In this document: positions 1 to 7,241 of the stretch, one piece after another | How the letters are laid out: each line of letters opens with the position of its first letter | Position numbering within the stretch: position 1 is the stretch's first letter | Assembly: GCA_013003515.1 (NCBI GenBank) | Contig: JABDIW010000376.1 | Location: 1 to 13,298 of the forward strand | Reading direction: 5' to 3' | DNA from: Acidimicrobiia bacterium | Lineage (GTDB): Bacteria; Actinomycetota; Acidimicrobiia; Spongiisociales; UBA5794 | Length of the DNA stretch: 13,298 nt | Position numbers and translations under genes: made by a program | The notes under the pieces: generated by a model | Told to the model about the DNA's origin: nothing | Databases searched by the model: none | What the model saw: only the letters and a program-made list of their open reading frames with translations

Positions 1-425
1 TACACGGCAGGCAAGATGACCTTGATGGCCAGTGCCTGGTCCTGCAGCGTGTCCTGGGCGAAGAGCGTTGCGAGCACCACGAACAACACCATGGCACCGA
101 TCGTGAGCAATGCGACACTGCCGGCCACCAGCGGCAGGCCTTCCACCCGATCACGCGTCGCCACCGTCGCATAGGCAACGACCGTCAGCACCAGGGCCCA
201 CAGCCCCAGCGGCTGGCTCCCAAGAAGATCCTGGAGCAGGCCGCCCGTGAACCCGATCAGGAGGGCGGGCTCCTCGTCGAGATACCGGGTGACGGCGATC
301 ACGCTCACCATGACCAGTGCAGGAGACGCTCCGAACGGCTGGATGCGGCCCGGACCGAACAGGTTGGCCTGGAGGATCACTGCGATGGCCACAAAGCCGA
401 GGGAGATGGCAACCCGACGTCCCAT
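1..425 (-). CDS. mreD: Rod shape-determining protein MreD, partial (3' end beyond left edge)
   Basis: MreD is the small polytopic membrane protein of the elongasome; with MreC it links cytoplasmic MreB filaments to the wall synthesis enzymes PBP2 and RodA. I translated this frame by hand: 141 complete codons are visible from an ATG and no stop is reached before the window edge (family length is about 160-180 aa). Hydrophobic stretches fall near residues 5-23, 31-46, 53-69, 72-89 and 99-122, with another starting near 133. The stretch GFTGGLLQDLLGSQPLG at residues 58-74 resembles the conserved MreD core. The ATG overlaps the mreC stop by one base (TGATG), so translation is probably coupled. 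Identity rests on position after mreBC plus topology and this motif, since MreD sequences diverge widely. mrdA and rodA would be expected just outside the window. Confidence 0.9.
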   Translation of the reverse strand, partial: MGRRVAISLGFVAIAVILQANLFGPGRIQPFGASPALVMVSVIAVTRYLDEEPALLIGFTGGLLQDLLGSQPLGLWALVLTVVAYATVATRDRVEGLPLVAGSVALLTIGAMVLFVVLATLFAQDTLQDQALAIKVILPAV

Positions 426-1312
426 CACAGGTCCCCCTCGGGTATGCCCTCCGGAGGTGTCTCGCCGACCAGGTCACCTTCGGTGATGGTCAGGGGATCC
501 CAACCGATGAGGACGCTGACGAACCGGAGACGGGAGAACTCGGTAGCCGGATCGGCGTCGGCGACGAGCCCGAAGTTGACGCCCGACTCGGCGTCTTCGC
601 TGATCGACGCCACGACGATGTCGGGTGGGAAGGACGAGCCCGTGGTCACCAACCGATCGCCCTCGAACACAGGGAGCCGTTCCCCAGGCATCCTCAGCTT
701 CAACGGCCCGCTCCCCTGCCCGTCGACCCACCCGGTCTCGCCGGTTCGCTCGACCCTCACCGCCACGGAGATCGTCGGATCACGGATGAGGGCGACACGA
801 GCGCTGTCGGCGTCGACCAGGGTCACTCGTCCCACCAACCCCTGCTCAGAAACAACGGGCTGTCCGACGACGATCCCGTCTTCGGACCCCTTGTCGATGA
901 ACCGCACGAAATCGAAGTCGGACGTCGAGTTGGCGAAGATCCGCGCCGTCACCGCGGTCAGCTGGGCGGGGGGCTCCAGACCCAGGATGTCCTCCAGCTC
1001 GGCGATCTTGGCCTTGAGCGCCTCGACGTCTGCCTGCTCCCGTTCGAGCTCACGGACCAGATCGGAGAGGCGTTCGTTCTCAGACCGGAGAAACGCCAGG
1101 TTGGACAAACCGTCGATGAACCCGACCACCGGACGGGTCACCCAGTCGACCGTCTTGAGGATCGGGCTGAACACCGCCTGAGCGCCCTGACGAAGGTTGT
1201 CCGATGCGGTCCGGCCCTGCGAGCTGACGTCGAGCGTGGCGAGGATGAGCGAGACGACGAGCAACCCAACAAACAGGGTGGTCGACCGCTCGAAGCGACG
1301 GAGCGGGAACAC
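425..1312 (-). CDS. mreC: Rod shape-determining protein MreC
   Basis: MreC is a bitopic membrane protein whose extracytoplasmic beta-domain scaffolds PBP2/RodA during lateral wall growth. The 295-aa product has a short basic N-terminus (LRRFER), one membrane span at about residues 12-28, a coiled coil at about 70-111 (repeated SEN, EREL and AKIAELE heptads), then the double beta-barrel region at about 115-285 with the typical VRFIDKGSEDGIVVGQPV and GLVGRV segments. The tail is acidic and proline-containing. The start is GTG, preceded by GAGG five bases away. The next in-frame codon boundary upstream that matters is the mreB stop, 11 codons back, with no better start between. It lies 30 bp after mreB and its TGA overlaps the mreD ATG, so the three genes form one unit. 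Length and domain order are normal for the family. Confidence 0.96.
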   Translation of the reverse strand: MFPLRRFERSTTLFVGLLVVSLILATLDVSSQGRTASDNLRQGAQAVFSPILKTVDWVTRPVVGFIDGLSNLAFLRSENERLSDLVRELEREQADVEALKAKIAELEDILGLEPPAQLTAVTARIFANSTSDFDFVRFIDKGSEDGIVVGQPVVSEQGLVGRVTLVDADSARVALIRDPTISVAVRVERTGETGWVDGQGSGPLKLRMPGERLPVFEGDRLVTTGSSFPPDIVVASISEDAESGVNFGLVADADPATEFSRLRFVSVLIGWDPLTITEGDLVGETPPEGIPEGDL

Positions 1313-1342
1313 GTCAGCCTCGGCGGAGCCGGGTCCCTCGCA

Positions 1343-2383
1343 TCAATGCCTGCCGCTCGACGAGAGGACGACGTGGAGAATGTCGAACTCCTCGAGACAG
1401 GCTCCGGACCCGAGAACGACGGACGTGAGCGGCCGGTCCGCAGTGATGATCGGCATGCCGGTCTCGTTGGCGATCCGGATGTCGAGGCCGCGGAGCAGTG
1501 CTCCTCCACCGGTGAGGACGATGCCTCGTTCCATGATGTCGGCTGACAGCTCGGGCGGTGTCTTGTCGAGGGTGAACTTCACCGCATCGACAACCGCCTG
1601 GACGGGCTCCTCGATCGCTTCGCGGATCTCGGCAGAGGACAACACGACCGTCTTTGGCAGACCGGTGATGAGGTCACGGCCCCGGACCTCTGCGGCGGGC
1701 TCATCGGCGTAGGGCCACGCCGACCCGATCGCCATCTTCACCTGCTCGGCGGTGCGCTCGCCGAGCATCAGGCTGTATTCCTTCTTGACCCAGTTGATGA
1801 TCGACTCATCCAGCTCGTCACCACCGATACGCACCGACTTGGAGACGACGATGCCGCCAAGCGAGATCACAGCGACCTCGGTGGTACCACCGCCGATGTC
1901 GACGACCATCGAGCCCGAAGGCTCGTGGACAGGGAGACCGACGCCGATGGCCGCGGCCATCGGCTCCTCGATGGTGTAGGCACGGCGTGCGCCGGCGTGA
2001 TACGCAGCCTCCTCGACTGCCCGACGTTCCACGGGAGTGATCCCCGAGGGAACACAGATGACGATCCGGGGACGGGCCGCAAACCGACGTGGTGCGGTTC
2101 TCTCGATGAAGTAACGCAGCATCTTCTCGGTGATGTCGAAGTCCGCGATGACACCGTGGCGCAGCGGCCGGATGGCCTGGATGTACGAAGGGGTCCGGCC
2201 GATCATCCGCTTGGCGTCCATCCCCACCTCGAGCGGGCGGTTGTCGCGCGTGTTGATCGCGACGACCGAAGGCTCGTTGAGAACGATGCCCTGGCCTCGC
2301 ACGAACACGAGGGTGTTTGCGGTGCCCAGGTCGATCGCCATATCGCGACCACCCATGAGCTCGCCGGTGAAAATGCCTGCCAT
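1343..2383 (-). CDS. mreB: Rod shape-determining protein MreB (actin-like ATPase)
   Basis: MreB is the bacterial actin homologue that polymerises on the inner membrane face and directs elongasome movement. The 346-aa product has the actin-fold signatures in order: phosphate-1 loop DLGTANT at residues 18-24, the segment VPSGITPVERRAV at 111-123, phosphate-2 VVDIGGGTTEVAV at 160-172, and the adenosine motif GIVLTGGGALLRG at 287-299. The N-terminus before DLGTANT (MAGIFTGELMGGRDMAI) may form a membrane-binding amphipathic stretch. The first ATG has no clear Shine-Dalgarno; ATGs at residues 10 and 15 are alternatives, and the latter has GGTGG about six bases upstream. The C-terminal SSSGRH tail is not a usual MreB ending, although overall length is normal. 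A -10-like TACACT lies in the 81-bp gap after ndk. Confidence 0.97.
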   Translation of the reverse strand: MAGIFTGELMGGRDMAIDLGTANTLVFVRGQGIVLNEPSVVAINTRDNRPLEVGMDAKRMIGRTPSYIQAIRPLRHGVIADFDITEKMLRYFIERTAPRRFAARPRIVICVPSGITPVERRAVEEAAYHAGARRAYTIEEPMAAAIGVGLPVHEPSGSMVVDIGGGTTEVAVISLGGIVVSKSVRIGGDELDESIINWVKKEYSLMLGERTAEQVKMAIGSAWPYADEPAAEVRGRDLITGLPKTVVLSSAEIREAIEEPVQAVVDAVKFTLDKTPPELSADIMERGIVLTGGGALLRGLDIRIANETGMPIITADRPLTSVVLGSGACLEEFDILHVVLSSSGRH

Positions 2384-2422
2384 AGTCGAGCGAAGGTAGG
2401 GGACGGTACCGGAAGCCCGGTC

Positions 2423-2428
2423 AGTGTA
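2423..2428 (-). promoter_or_regulatory. Possible -10 box for mreBCD
   Basis: On the minus strand the hexamer is TACACT, 39 bases before the mreB ATG, inside the only sizeable gap (81 bp) between ndk and mreD. No good -35 lies 16-18 bp upstream. It would allow mreBCD to be expressed apart from valS-folC-ndk. Two weak 5-bp stems (GCCGG/CCGGC and ACCGG/CCGGT) also occur in this gap, without a T tract. A six-base match alone is weak evidence. Confidence 0.25.
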
Positions 2429-2464
2429 GTGGCGGCCGGTGAGCGCTCGCCCGGCTGCAACCGA

Positions 2465-2869
2465 TCAGCCGAAAAAGAGGCCCAATTCCCGAGCGGCGCT
2501 CTCGACGCCGTCGGAACCATGGACGATGTTCTCGGTGATGATCGAGCCGAAGTCGCCGCGGATCGTGCCTGGTGCAGCGTCCGATGGGTTGGTCGCCCCC
2601 ATCAGAGTCCGGGACACCGCAATGGCGTTCTCCCCCGACCATTCCATCGCCACCACCGGTCCACTGGTGATGAACGACACCAGGTCGCCGAAGAACGGCT
2701 TCTCGGTGTGTTCGGCGTAGTGACGTCCGGCGAGGTCCTCATCGATCGTCAGCATTCGCATCTTCTCGAGTGTGAGGCCCTTGCGCTCGAAGCGGGAGAC
2801 GACCTCACCGACCAGGGAGCGCCGGACGCCGTCGGGCTTGACCATGACAAAGGTGTTTTCGTTAGCCAT
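2465..2869 (-). CDS. ndk: Nucleoside diphosphate kinase
   Basis: Ndk transfers the gamma phosphate of ATP to nucleoside diphosphates through a phosphohistidine and keeps NTP and dNTP pools balanced in the cytoplasm. The 134-aa product is full length for the bacterial family. It begins MANENTFVMVKPDGVRR with the substrate-binding VKPDGV, carries HTEKPFF and GATNP segments, then GTIRGDFG, and the active-site motif NIVHGSD with the catalytic histidine at residue 117. No Shine-Dalgarno is visible before the ATG; the start lies 12 bp after the folC stop, so translation probably depends on coupling to folC. In many actinobacteria a small DUF4233 membrane-protein gene sits between folC and ndk (known from Mycobacterium and Streptomyces); there is no room for it here. 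Confidence 0.98.
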   Translation of the reverse strand: MANENTFVMVKPDGVRRSLVGEVVSRFERKGLTLEKMRMLTIDEDLAGRHYAEHTEKPFFGDLVSFITSGPVVAMEWSGENAIAVSRTLMGATNPSDAAPGTIRGDFGSIITENIVHGSDGVESAARELGLFFG

Positions 2870-2881
2870 CGAGGCCGGAAT

Positions 2882-4327
2882 CTAGCGCCCGGAGTCGTCG
2901 TCGAAATCGTACAGGTCGAAGTCATCGCCGCGACCTTCGCCCTCGTCCTCGTCTTCTTCGCCGAAGTCGTCGTCCCAACCGGGTGGTGGTGCCCACACAT
3001 CGGCTGAAGTCAGGTCGGCGGTAACCAGGTGATCGCGCGCTTCACCCGCCACGTACAGCGAGCCGGCGATGATGATCCCCTCGTTGGTCGATGTCGCTGC
3101 GATAGCGGCGTCGACTGCCTCGGCGACAGACGGCGCCGATTCGACTCCGATGCCCAGTACCGAGGCCACTGCGGCTGCCGTCTCCTCGACGGCGATGGCT
3201 GCGGGATCGGCTGGAGCGCACGCCACTGCCGACGTGATGAGGCCGGCCAGCGGGGCGACCATCTCCGCCACGTTTCTCAATCCGCGTGCGCCGACGACGA
3301 GAGTCCACTTCCTGGTGGGATGGTCGACGAGGGTTGCGGCGAGAGCCTCGAAGCCGCTGACGTTGTGGGCACCGTCGATGACCACTGTTGGCCGGGTCGA
3401 GACGACCTCGAACCGACCCGGCGCCGACACCTGGCTCGCTGCGGTACGCACCGCCTCCTCGTCGAGGGCTCGGCCGAGGAAGCCTTCGAAGGCCGCCACG
3501 GCAACACCGAAGTTGTCGACCTGGTGGCGACCATGGAGACCGAGGGGGATGTCCGTGTAGTCGGCGTACTGGCCGTCGATGTCGACCGACCAGCCGTCGG
3601 ATGATCTGCGGGCGTCGTTGATGGCGAAATCGACGCCCCACTGACGCCATGAGGCGCCGGTCTCTTCAACTCGCCGGCGAACTGCCTCCATGGCCTCGGG
3701 AGGCAGAGCGCCCGTCACGACCACGCCTCCGTCGATGATGCCCGCCTTTTCGCCGGCTATCTCGGCGATCGTGTCACCGAGGTATTCGGTGTGGTCGATG
3801 CCGATAGACGTGATGACGGCGACATCGGCCGACAGGACGTTCGTTGCGTCGAGTCGGCCTCCGAGTCCCACTTCGAACACCCCGAGACCGACCCCATGGG
3901 TCGCAAACGCCTGCATGGCGATCGCAGTGGTCAGCTCGAAGTACGTGGGGGGCTCGAGGACCTCGTCTTCGACGGCAAACGAGGTGAACGCGGCGACATC
4001 GGCCACTGCCCGCACGAATCCATCCGGATGGATCGGCCGACCGCCTACGGCGAACCGCTCCTCGATGCGTTGCAGGTGTGGTGACGTGTACACGCCTGCG
4101 ACGAGACCGTGGGCGCCGGCCAGCGCACCGATCATCCGGCTCGTCGTCGTCTTGCCGTTGGTCCCTGCAACGTGCACGATCGGATACGCCTCGGCGGGAT
4201 CTCCCAGGAGGTCGACCACGGCTCGCATGCGGCTGAGGCCGGGGCGGATCCCTTCTCCGATGTGGTCCCCCAGGAAGCGGAGAGCCCAGTCGCGATCAGG
4301 AGACCGCCAGTCGAGGGTCGCGTCCAC
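2882..4327 (-). CDS. folC: Folylpolyglutamate synthase / dihydrofolate synthase FolC
   Basis: FolC is a Mur-ligase-family enzyme that adds glutamate to folates (and often to dihydropteroate) with ATP. The 481-aa product has PGLSRMR at residues 29-35, the ATP loop HVAGTNGKTTTSR at 52-64, TSPHL at 81-85, EVGLGGRLDATN at 152-163, SIGIDHTEYLGDTIAEIAGE at 174-193, and the C-terminal-domain DGAHN at 318-322. The start is GTG immediately after the valS TAA, with GGAG nine bases upstream, and the residues just after it fit the family N-terminus. The P-loop reads GKTTT where many FolC proteins have GKGST; a threonine here is also seen in Mur ligases and some actinobacterial FolC. The odd part is the tail: 17 of the last 31 residues are Asp or Glu, beyond the normal family end. 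Confidence 0.96.
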   Translation of the reverse strand: MDATLDWRSPDRDWALRFLGDHIGEGIRPGLSRMRAVVDLLGDPAEAYPIVHVAGTNGKTTTSRMIGALAGAHGLVAGVYTSPHLQRIEERFAVGGRPIHPDGFVRAVADVAAFTSFAVEDEVLEPPTYFELTTAIAMQAFATHGVGLGVFEVGLGGRLDATNVLSADVAVITSIGIDHTEYLGDTIAEIAGEKAGIIDGGVVVTGALPPEAMEAVRRRVEETGASWRQWGVDFAINDARRSSDGWSVDIDGQYADYTDIPLGLHGRHQVDNFGVAVAAFEGFLGRALDEEAVRTAASQVSAPGRFEVVSTRPTVVIDGAHNVSGFEALAATLVDHPTRKWTLVVGARGLRNVAEMVAPLAGLITSAVACAPADPAAIAVEETAAAVASVLGIGVESAPSVAEAVDAAIAATSTNEGIIIAGSLYVAGEARDHLVTADLTSADVWAPPPGWDDDFGEEDEDEGEGRGDDFDLYDFDDDSGR

Positions 4328-6922
4328 TTAACCGAGCTCCGCGAGCTGCTCACGAAGCCTCTGGAGATCGGCGTCGATCTCGTCGAGCTTCGCCTGTTCC
4401 TTGGCCACGACCGCTTCCGGGGCCTTGTCCCGGAAGGCCGGGTTGTCGAGTTTGGCCCGCGATTTCCCTGCCACCGCCTCGGCAGCGGCGATGGCCTTTT
4501 CGATACGGGGCCGCTCGGCGTCGACGTCGATGACACCGGAAAGAGCGACGAAACCCTCGACGGACCCGGCCGGGATCCGGGCGTTGCCTGCAATCGGGTC
4601 CGGCCGCCCGCCAGGGACGATCGCAGCTCCGGCCAGGACAGAGATCTGGTCGGCCCACCACTCGGCAACCACCGACTCGGGATCGTCAAGCCTCACCTCG
4701 AGAGGGACCTTCGGTGATACCCCGTGCTCGGAACGGAAGCGGCGGATGCCCGAGACGAGATCCTGAAGAACCGGCATCGCCTCGGGGCCGGCCACCTTCG
4801 GCGGAGTCGGCCACGACGACCCGGCGACGAGCCCCTCACCGACCAGCTCTGACCACAGCTCCTCGGTGAGGAAGGGAATGATCGGATGGAACAGCTTGAG
4901 GAGATCGCGGAGAACCACGCCCAGCGTCTGACGGGTGGTTCCGCCACTGTCCTCGTCGCGGAGGGGCGTCTTTGCCATCTCCAGGTACCAGTCGAAGACC
5001 TCGGACCAGGAGAACGAGTAGAGGAGACCAACGGCGTCGTTGAACCGGTATCGCTCCATCGCGGCGTCGTACTCCTCGACGACGTCGTGGAGACGGGAAA
5101 GGATCCAGGCGTCGACGGGCCCCGGGTCCTCCGGGTACCCCCCGGTGGCCGGGACGTCGGAGATCCCGATGTGCTCGACCGCGAACCGCAACGCGTTCCA
5201 CAGCTTGTTCCCAAATCGGCGGGCGGCGTCGACCCATTCCACCTTGAAGGGGACTTCGTGACCGGGGGCCGCCGACTGGATGAGGCTCAACCGAAGTGCG
5301 TCTGCGCCGTATTCGGCAGCGAGATCGAGCGGATCGACGGCGTTGTTGAGCGACTTCGACATCTTGCGACCGTCATCGGCACGCACCAGGCCGTGGATCA
5401 CGATGTCCGGGAAGGGCACCTGCCCGGTGAAGTGGATGCCCATCTTGAGCATTCGAGCCACCCAGAAGTAGATGATGTCGTACCCGGTGATCATCACGGA
5501 GGTCGGATAGTGCCGGTCGACGTCGGCAGTCTTCTCTGGCCATCCCAGCGTGCTGAACGGCCACAGCGCAGAAGAAAACCAGGTGTCGAGCACATCCTCC
5601 TCGGGTGTGAGATCGGTCGAGTCACATGCGGGGCATGCCTCGGGGTCGATGCGTGAGACCACGACCTCTCCGCATTCGCAGTACCAGGCAGGGATCCGAT
5701 GCCCCCACCACAGCTGTCGGCTGATGCACCAGTCCCGGAGGTTCTCCATCCAGTGGAAGTAGTTCTTCTCCCACCGCTTGGGGTGGAATCGCGCCTCGTC
5801 CGCCTTGATCGCGTCGATCGCCGGCTCGACGAGGGGCTTCACCTTGACGAACCACTGCAGCGACAACCGGGGCTCGATCACGGTTGAGCACCGCGAGCAA
5901 TGGCCAACGGAATGCTCGTGGTCCTCGATACCGATCAGGGCGCCGGAGTCCTGGAGAGCGGTCTTCACCGCCTCGCGGGCGTCGAACCGGTCGAGCCCGA
6001 CGAATTGGCCGCCCTCGGTGGTGATCCGGCCTTCGGCGTCCATGATCGTGATCGGATCGAGGTCATGGCGCTGCCCGATCTCGAAGTCGAGGGGATCGTG
6101 GGCCGGGGTCACCTTGACTGCGCCTGTTCCGAACTCGGGATCCACGCCGTCGTCGGCGACCACAGGGATCTGCCTGCCGACGAGCGGCAACGTGACGGTC
6201 TTGCCCACGACAGCGGCGTAGCGCTCGTCGTCGGGGTGCACTGCGACCGCGGCGTCGCCGAGCATCGTCTCGGCACGGGTGGTGGCGACGATGATCGCCC
6301 CGTCGCCTTCGGTGTAGGGGTAGGCGATGTGCACCATCTCGCCCATCTCGTCGCGGTGCTCGACCTCGATGTCGGACAGCGCTGTATGACAGCGAGGGCA
6401 CCAGTTGATGATGCGGTTGCCTCTGTAGATGAGGCCTTCCTCGTAGAGGGTGACAAAGACCTCGCGGACCGCCTTCGACAAGCCGTCATCGAGGGTGAAG
6501 CGCTCACGGCTCCAGTCGCAGGACATGCCGAGAGTGCGGATCTGCTCGGTGATGCGGTTGCCGGACTTCGCCTTCCAAGCCCACACTTCCTCGACGAACT
6601 TGTCGCGTCCGATGTCGTGGCGGCTGATGCCCTCGACGGCGAGCTGCCGCTCGACGACGTTCTGCGTGGCGATGCCGGCATGGTCCATGCCAGGCACCCA
6701 GAGAGCGGCGTAGCCCTGCATGCGACGCCGCCGGATCACCACGTCCTGCATGGAGAGATTGAGGGCATGGCCCATGTGCAGCGAGCCGGTGACGTTGGGT
6801 GGCGGTATCGAGATCGTGAACGGCTCACCATCTGGATTGACTTCGGGCTTGAAGACGCCGGATTCCTCCCAGATGGGGTACCAGCGGGCTTCGACGGCGT
6901 TGGGTTCGTAGCTGGACTGCAT
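4328..6922 (-). CDS. valS: Valyl-tRNA synthetase (class I)
   Basis: ValS activates valine with ATP, charges tRNA-Val and edits misacylated threonine. The 864-aa product has the class I signature LHMGH at residues 48-52, GMDHAGIATQ at 78-87, the CP1 editing domain with TTRAETMLGD at 214-223 and PAHDPLDFEIG at 273-283, and the KMSKS loop at 520-524. Cysteine pairs that may bind zinc are C175/C178, C342/C345, C415/C417 and C430/C433. An anticodon-binding helical domain follows, then a C-terminal coiled coil from about 800 to 864, typical of ValS. I chose the ATG at 6922 because the family N-terminus starts there and GAGGA lies eight bases upstream; the same frame is open back to 7135, but that stretch is leader with hairpins. 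The stop abuts folC. Confidence 0.97.
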   Translation of the reverse strand: MQSSYEPNAVEARWYPIWEESGVFKPEVNPDGEPFTISIPPPNVTGSLHMGHALNLSMQDVVIRRRRMQGYAALWVPGMDHAGIATQNVVERQLAVEGISRHDIGRDKFVEEVWAWKAKSGNRITEQIRTLGMSCDWSRERFTLDDGLSKAVREVFVTLYEEGLIYRGNRIINWCPRCHTALSDIEVEHRDEMGEMVHIAYPYTEGDGAIIVATTRAETMLGDAAVAVHPDDERYAAVVGKTVTLPLVGRQIPVVADDGVDPEFGTGAVKVTPAHDPLDFEIGQRHDLDPITIMDAEGRITTEGGQFVGLDRFDAREAVKTALQDSGALIGIEDHEHSVGHCSRCSTVIEPRLSLQWFVKVKPLVEPAIDAIKADEARFHPKRWEKNYFHWMENLRDWCISRQLWWGHRIPAWYCECGEVVVSRIDPEACPACDSTDLTPEEDVLDTWFSSALWPFSTLGWPEKTADVDRHYPTSVMITGYDIIYFWVARMLKMGIHFTGQVPFPDIVIHGLVRADDGRKMSKSLNNAVDPLDLAAEYGADALRLSLIQSAAPGHEVPFKVEWVDAARRFGNKLWNALRFAVEHIGISDVPATGGYPEDPGPVDAWILSRLHDVVEEYDAAMERYRFNDAVGLLYSFSWSEVFDWYLEMAKTPLRDEDSGGTTRQTLGVVLRDLLKLFHPIIPFLTEELWSELVGEGLVAGSSWPTPPKVAGPEAMPVLQDLVSGIRRFRSEHGVSPKVPLEVRLDDPESVVAEWWADQISVLAGAAIVPGGRPDPIAGNARIPAGSVEGFVALSGVIDVDAERPRIEKAIAAAEAVAGKSRAKLDNPAFRDKAPEAVVAKEQAKLDEIDADLQRLREQLAELG

Positions 6923-6930
6923 TCGATGGA

Positions 6931-6935
6931 TCCTC
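6931..6935 (-). promoter_or_regulatory. Ribosome binding site of valS
   Basis: GAGGA on the minus strand with eight bases to the ATG at 6922. This is a better site than any upstream and decides the start in a frame that is open for another 71 codons. Confidence 0.75.
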
Positions 6936-6955
6936 GCAGAGGGTCCGGGAATGTT

Positions 6956-6984
6956 AGAAGCGCCGGGAGCCACCCGGCGCTTCT
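6956..6984 (-). terminator. Strong hairpin in valS leader, terminator-like without T tract
   Basis: A perfect 12-bp stem (AGAAGCGCCGGG pairing with CCCGGCGCTTCT) closes a 5-base loop, 33 bases before the valS ATG. On the minus strand it is followed by AACATTCC rather than a T run, so it is not a canonical intrinsic terminator. It could pause or stop polymerase in the valS leader, or be one arm of an attenuator with the larger hairpin at 7005-7053. The structure is seen directly; the function is inferred. Confidence 0.45.
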
Positions 6985-6992
6985 GAGTTTTC

Positions 6993-7052
6993 CTACTCCC
7001 CCTGGGTGGTGGACCGTTCCGGGGGCCTGAGCCCCCGGAACAGGTCACCCAC
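6993..7052 (-). CDS. Possible 19-codon leader peptide upstream of valS
   Basis: A GTG-started frame reads VGDLFRGLRPPERSTTQGE and ends in TAG. AGGGGG lies four bases before the GTG, closer than ideal. The frame runs through both arms of the long hairpin at 7005-7053, so ribosomes translating it would melt that hairpin. It has no run of valine codons, so a classical valine-starvation attenuator is not supported. It may simply be chance in GC-rich sequence. I do not recognise the peptide. Confidence 0.15.
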   Translation of the reverse strand: MGDLFRGLRPPERSTTQGE

Positions 7053-7053
7053 C
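7005..7053 (-). promoter_or_regulatory. Long hairpin in the valS 5' leader (candidate cis-regulatory RNA)
   Basis: On the minus strand an outer stem GGTGGGTGACC pairs with GGTCCACCACC at 9 of 11 positions, leaving a 2x2 internal loop. It continues, after one bulged T, into a perfect 11-bp stem GTTCCGGGGGC/GCCCCCGGAAC with a TCAG tetraloop. A smaller GAGT/ACTC stem and the 12-bp hairpin at 6956-6984 follow before the valS start. The sequence around AAAGGTGGGTGACC faintly recalls the T-box element of aminoacyl-tRNA synthetase leaders, but the invariant TGGNACC bulge is not matched, so I do not call a T-box. Structure is certain as sequence; regulatory role is inference. Confidence 0.4.
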
Positions 7054-7122
7054 TTTCCCCCTGCTTGCCCGAACCGTGATATCTGCAATTTCCTGGCCCG
7101 CCGTAGTGGCGATGCACTTCGA

Positions 7123-7151
7123 AAGATACGGCCACTCAGAGTCACCAACAA
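7123..7151 (-). promoter_or_regulatory. Candidate promoter for valS-folC-ndk
   Basis: TTGTTG (7146-7151) and TATCTT (7123-7128) are spaced by 17 bases on the minus strand. Three of six -35 and four of six -10 positions match the housekeeping sigma consensus. Transcription would start near 7116, giving a leader of about 190 nt. The same bases can also form GCCGTA/TACGGC and AGTGGC/GCCACT stems, so an RNA role in read-through transcripts is an alternative. Confidence 0.35.
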
Positions 7152-7195
7152 GACACAAAGGGTGAGATGTCGGGAGGACTAGTCCCCTACGCGCA

Positions 7196-7221
7196 GGAGA
7201 GGCGCCCATGGGCGCCCCTCC
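7196..7221 (-). terminator. Terminator-like hairpin after the 523-aa surface protein gene
   Basis: An 11-bp stem (GGAGGGGCGCC with GGCGCCTCTCC, one G-U pair) closes a CATG loop, 20 bases past the stop of the surface protein gene. The core is a 16-base perfect palindrome. No T tract follows, as is frequent for actinobacterial hairpin terminators. It marks the likely end of the surface-protein transcript. Confidence 0.5.
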
Positions 7222-7241
7222 TCAGATCGAATGTCGGTGTC

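Noticed and set aside
317..1546. A 409-codon open frame on the plus strand
   Set aside because: It is antisense to mreB, mreC and mreD, which have full family motifs on the minus strand.
5900..7030. A 376-codon open frame on the plus strand
   Set aside because: It is antisense to valS, which has HMGH and KMSKS in place; the frame resembles no protein family I know.
7005..7053. A T-box riboswitch controlling valS
   Set aside because: AAAGGTGGGTGACC only loosely recalls the T-box sequence, the TGGNACC bulge is not matched and no stem I with a valine specifier could be identified. Kept only as an unassigned leader.
6923..7135. A 71-residue N-terminal extension of ValS
   Set aside because: The frame is open, but the extension is low-complexity, passes through strong hairpins, has no family counterpart, and a good GAGGA site precedes the ATG at 6922.
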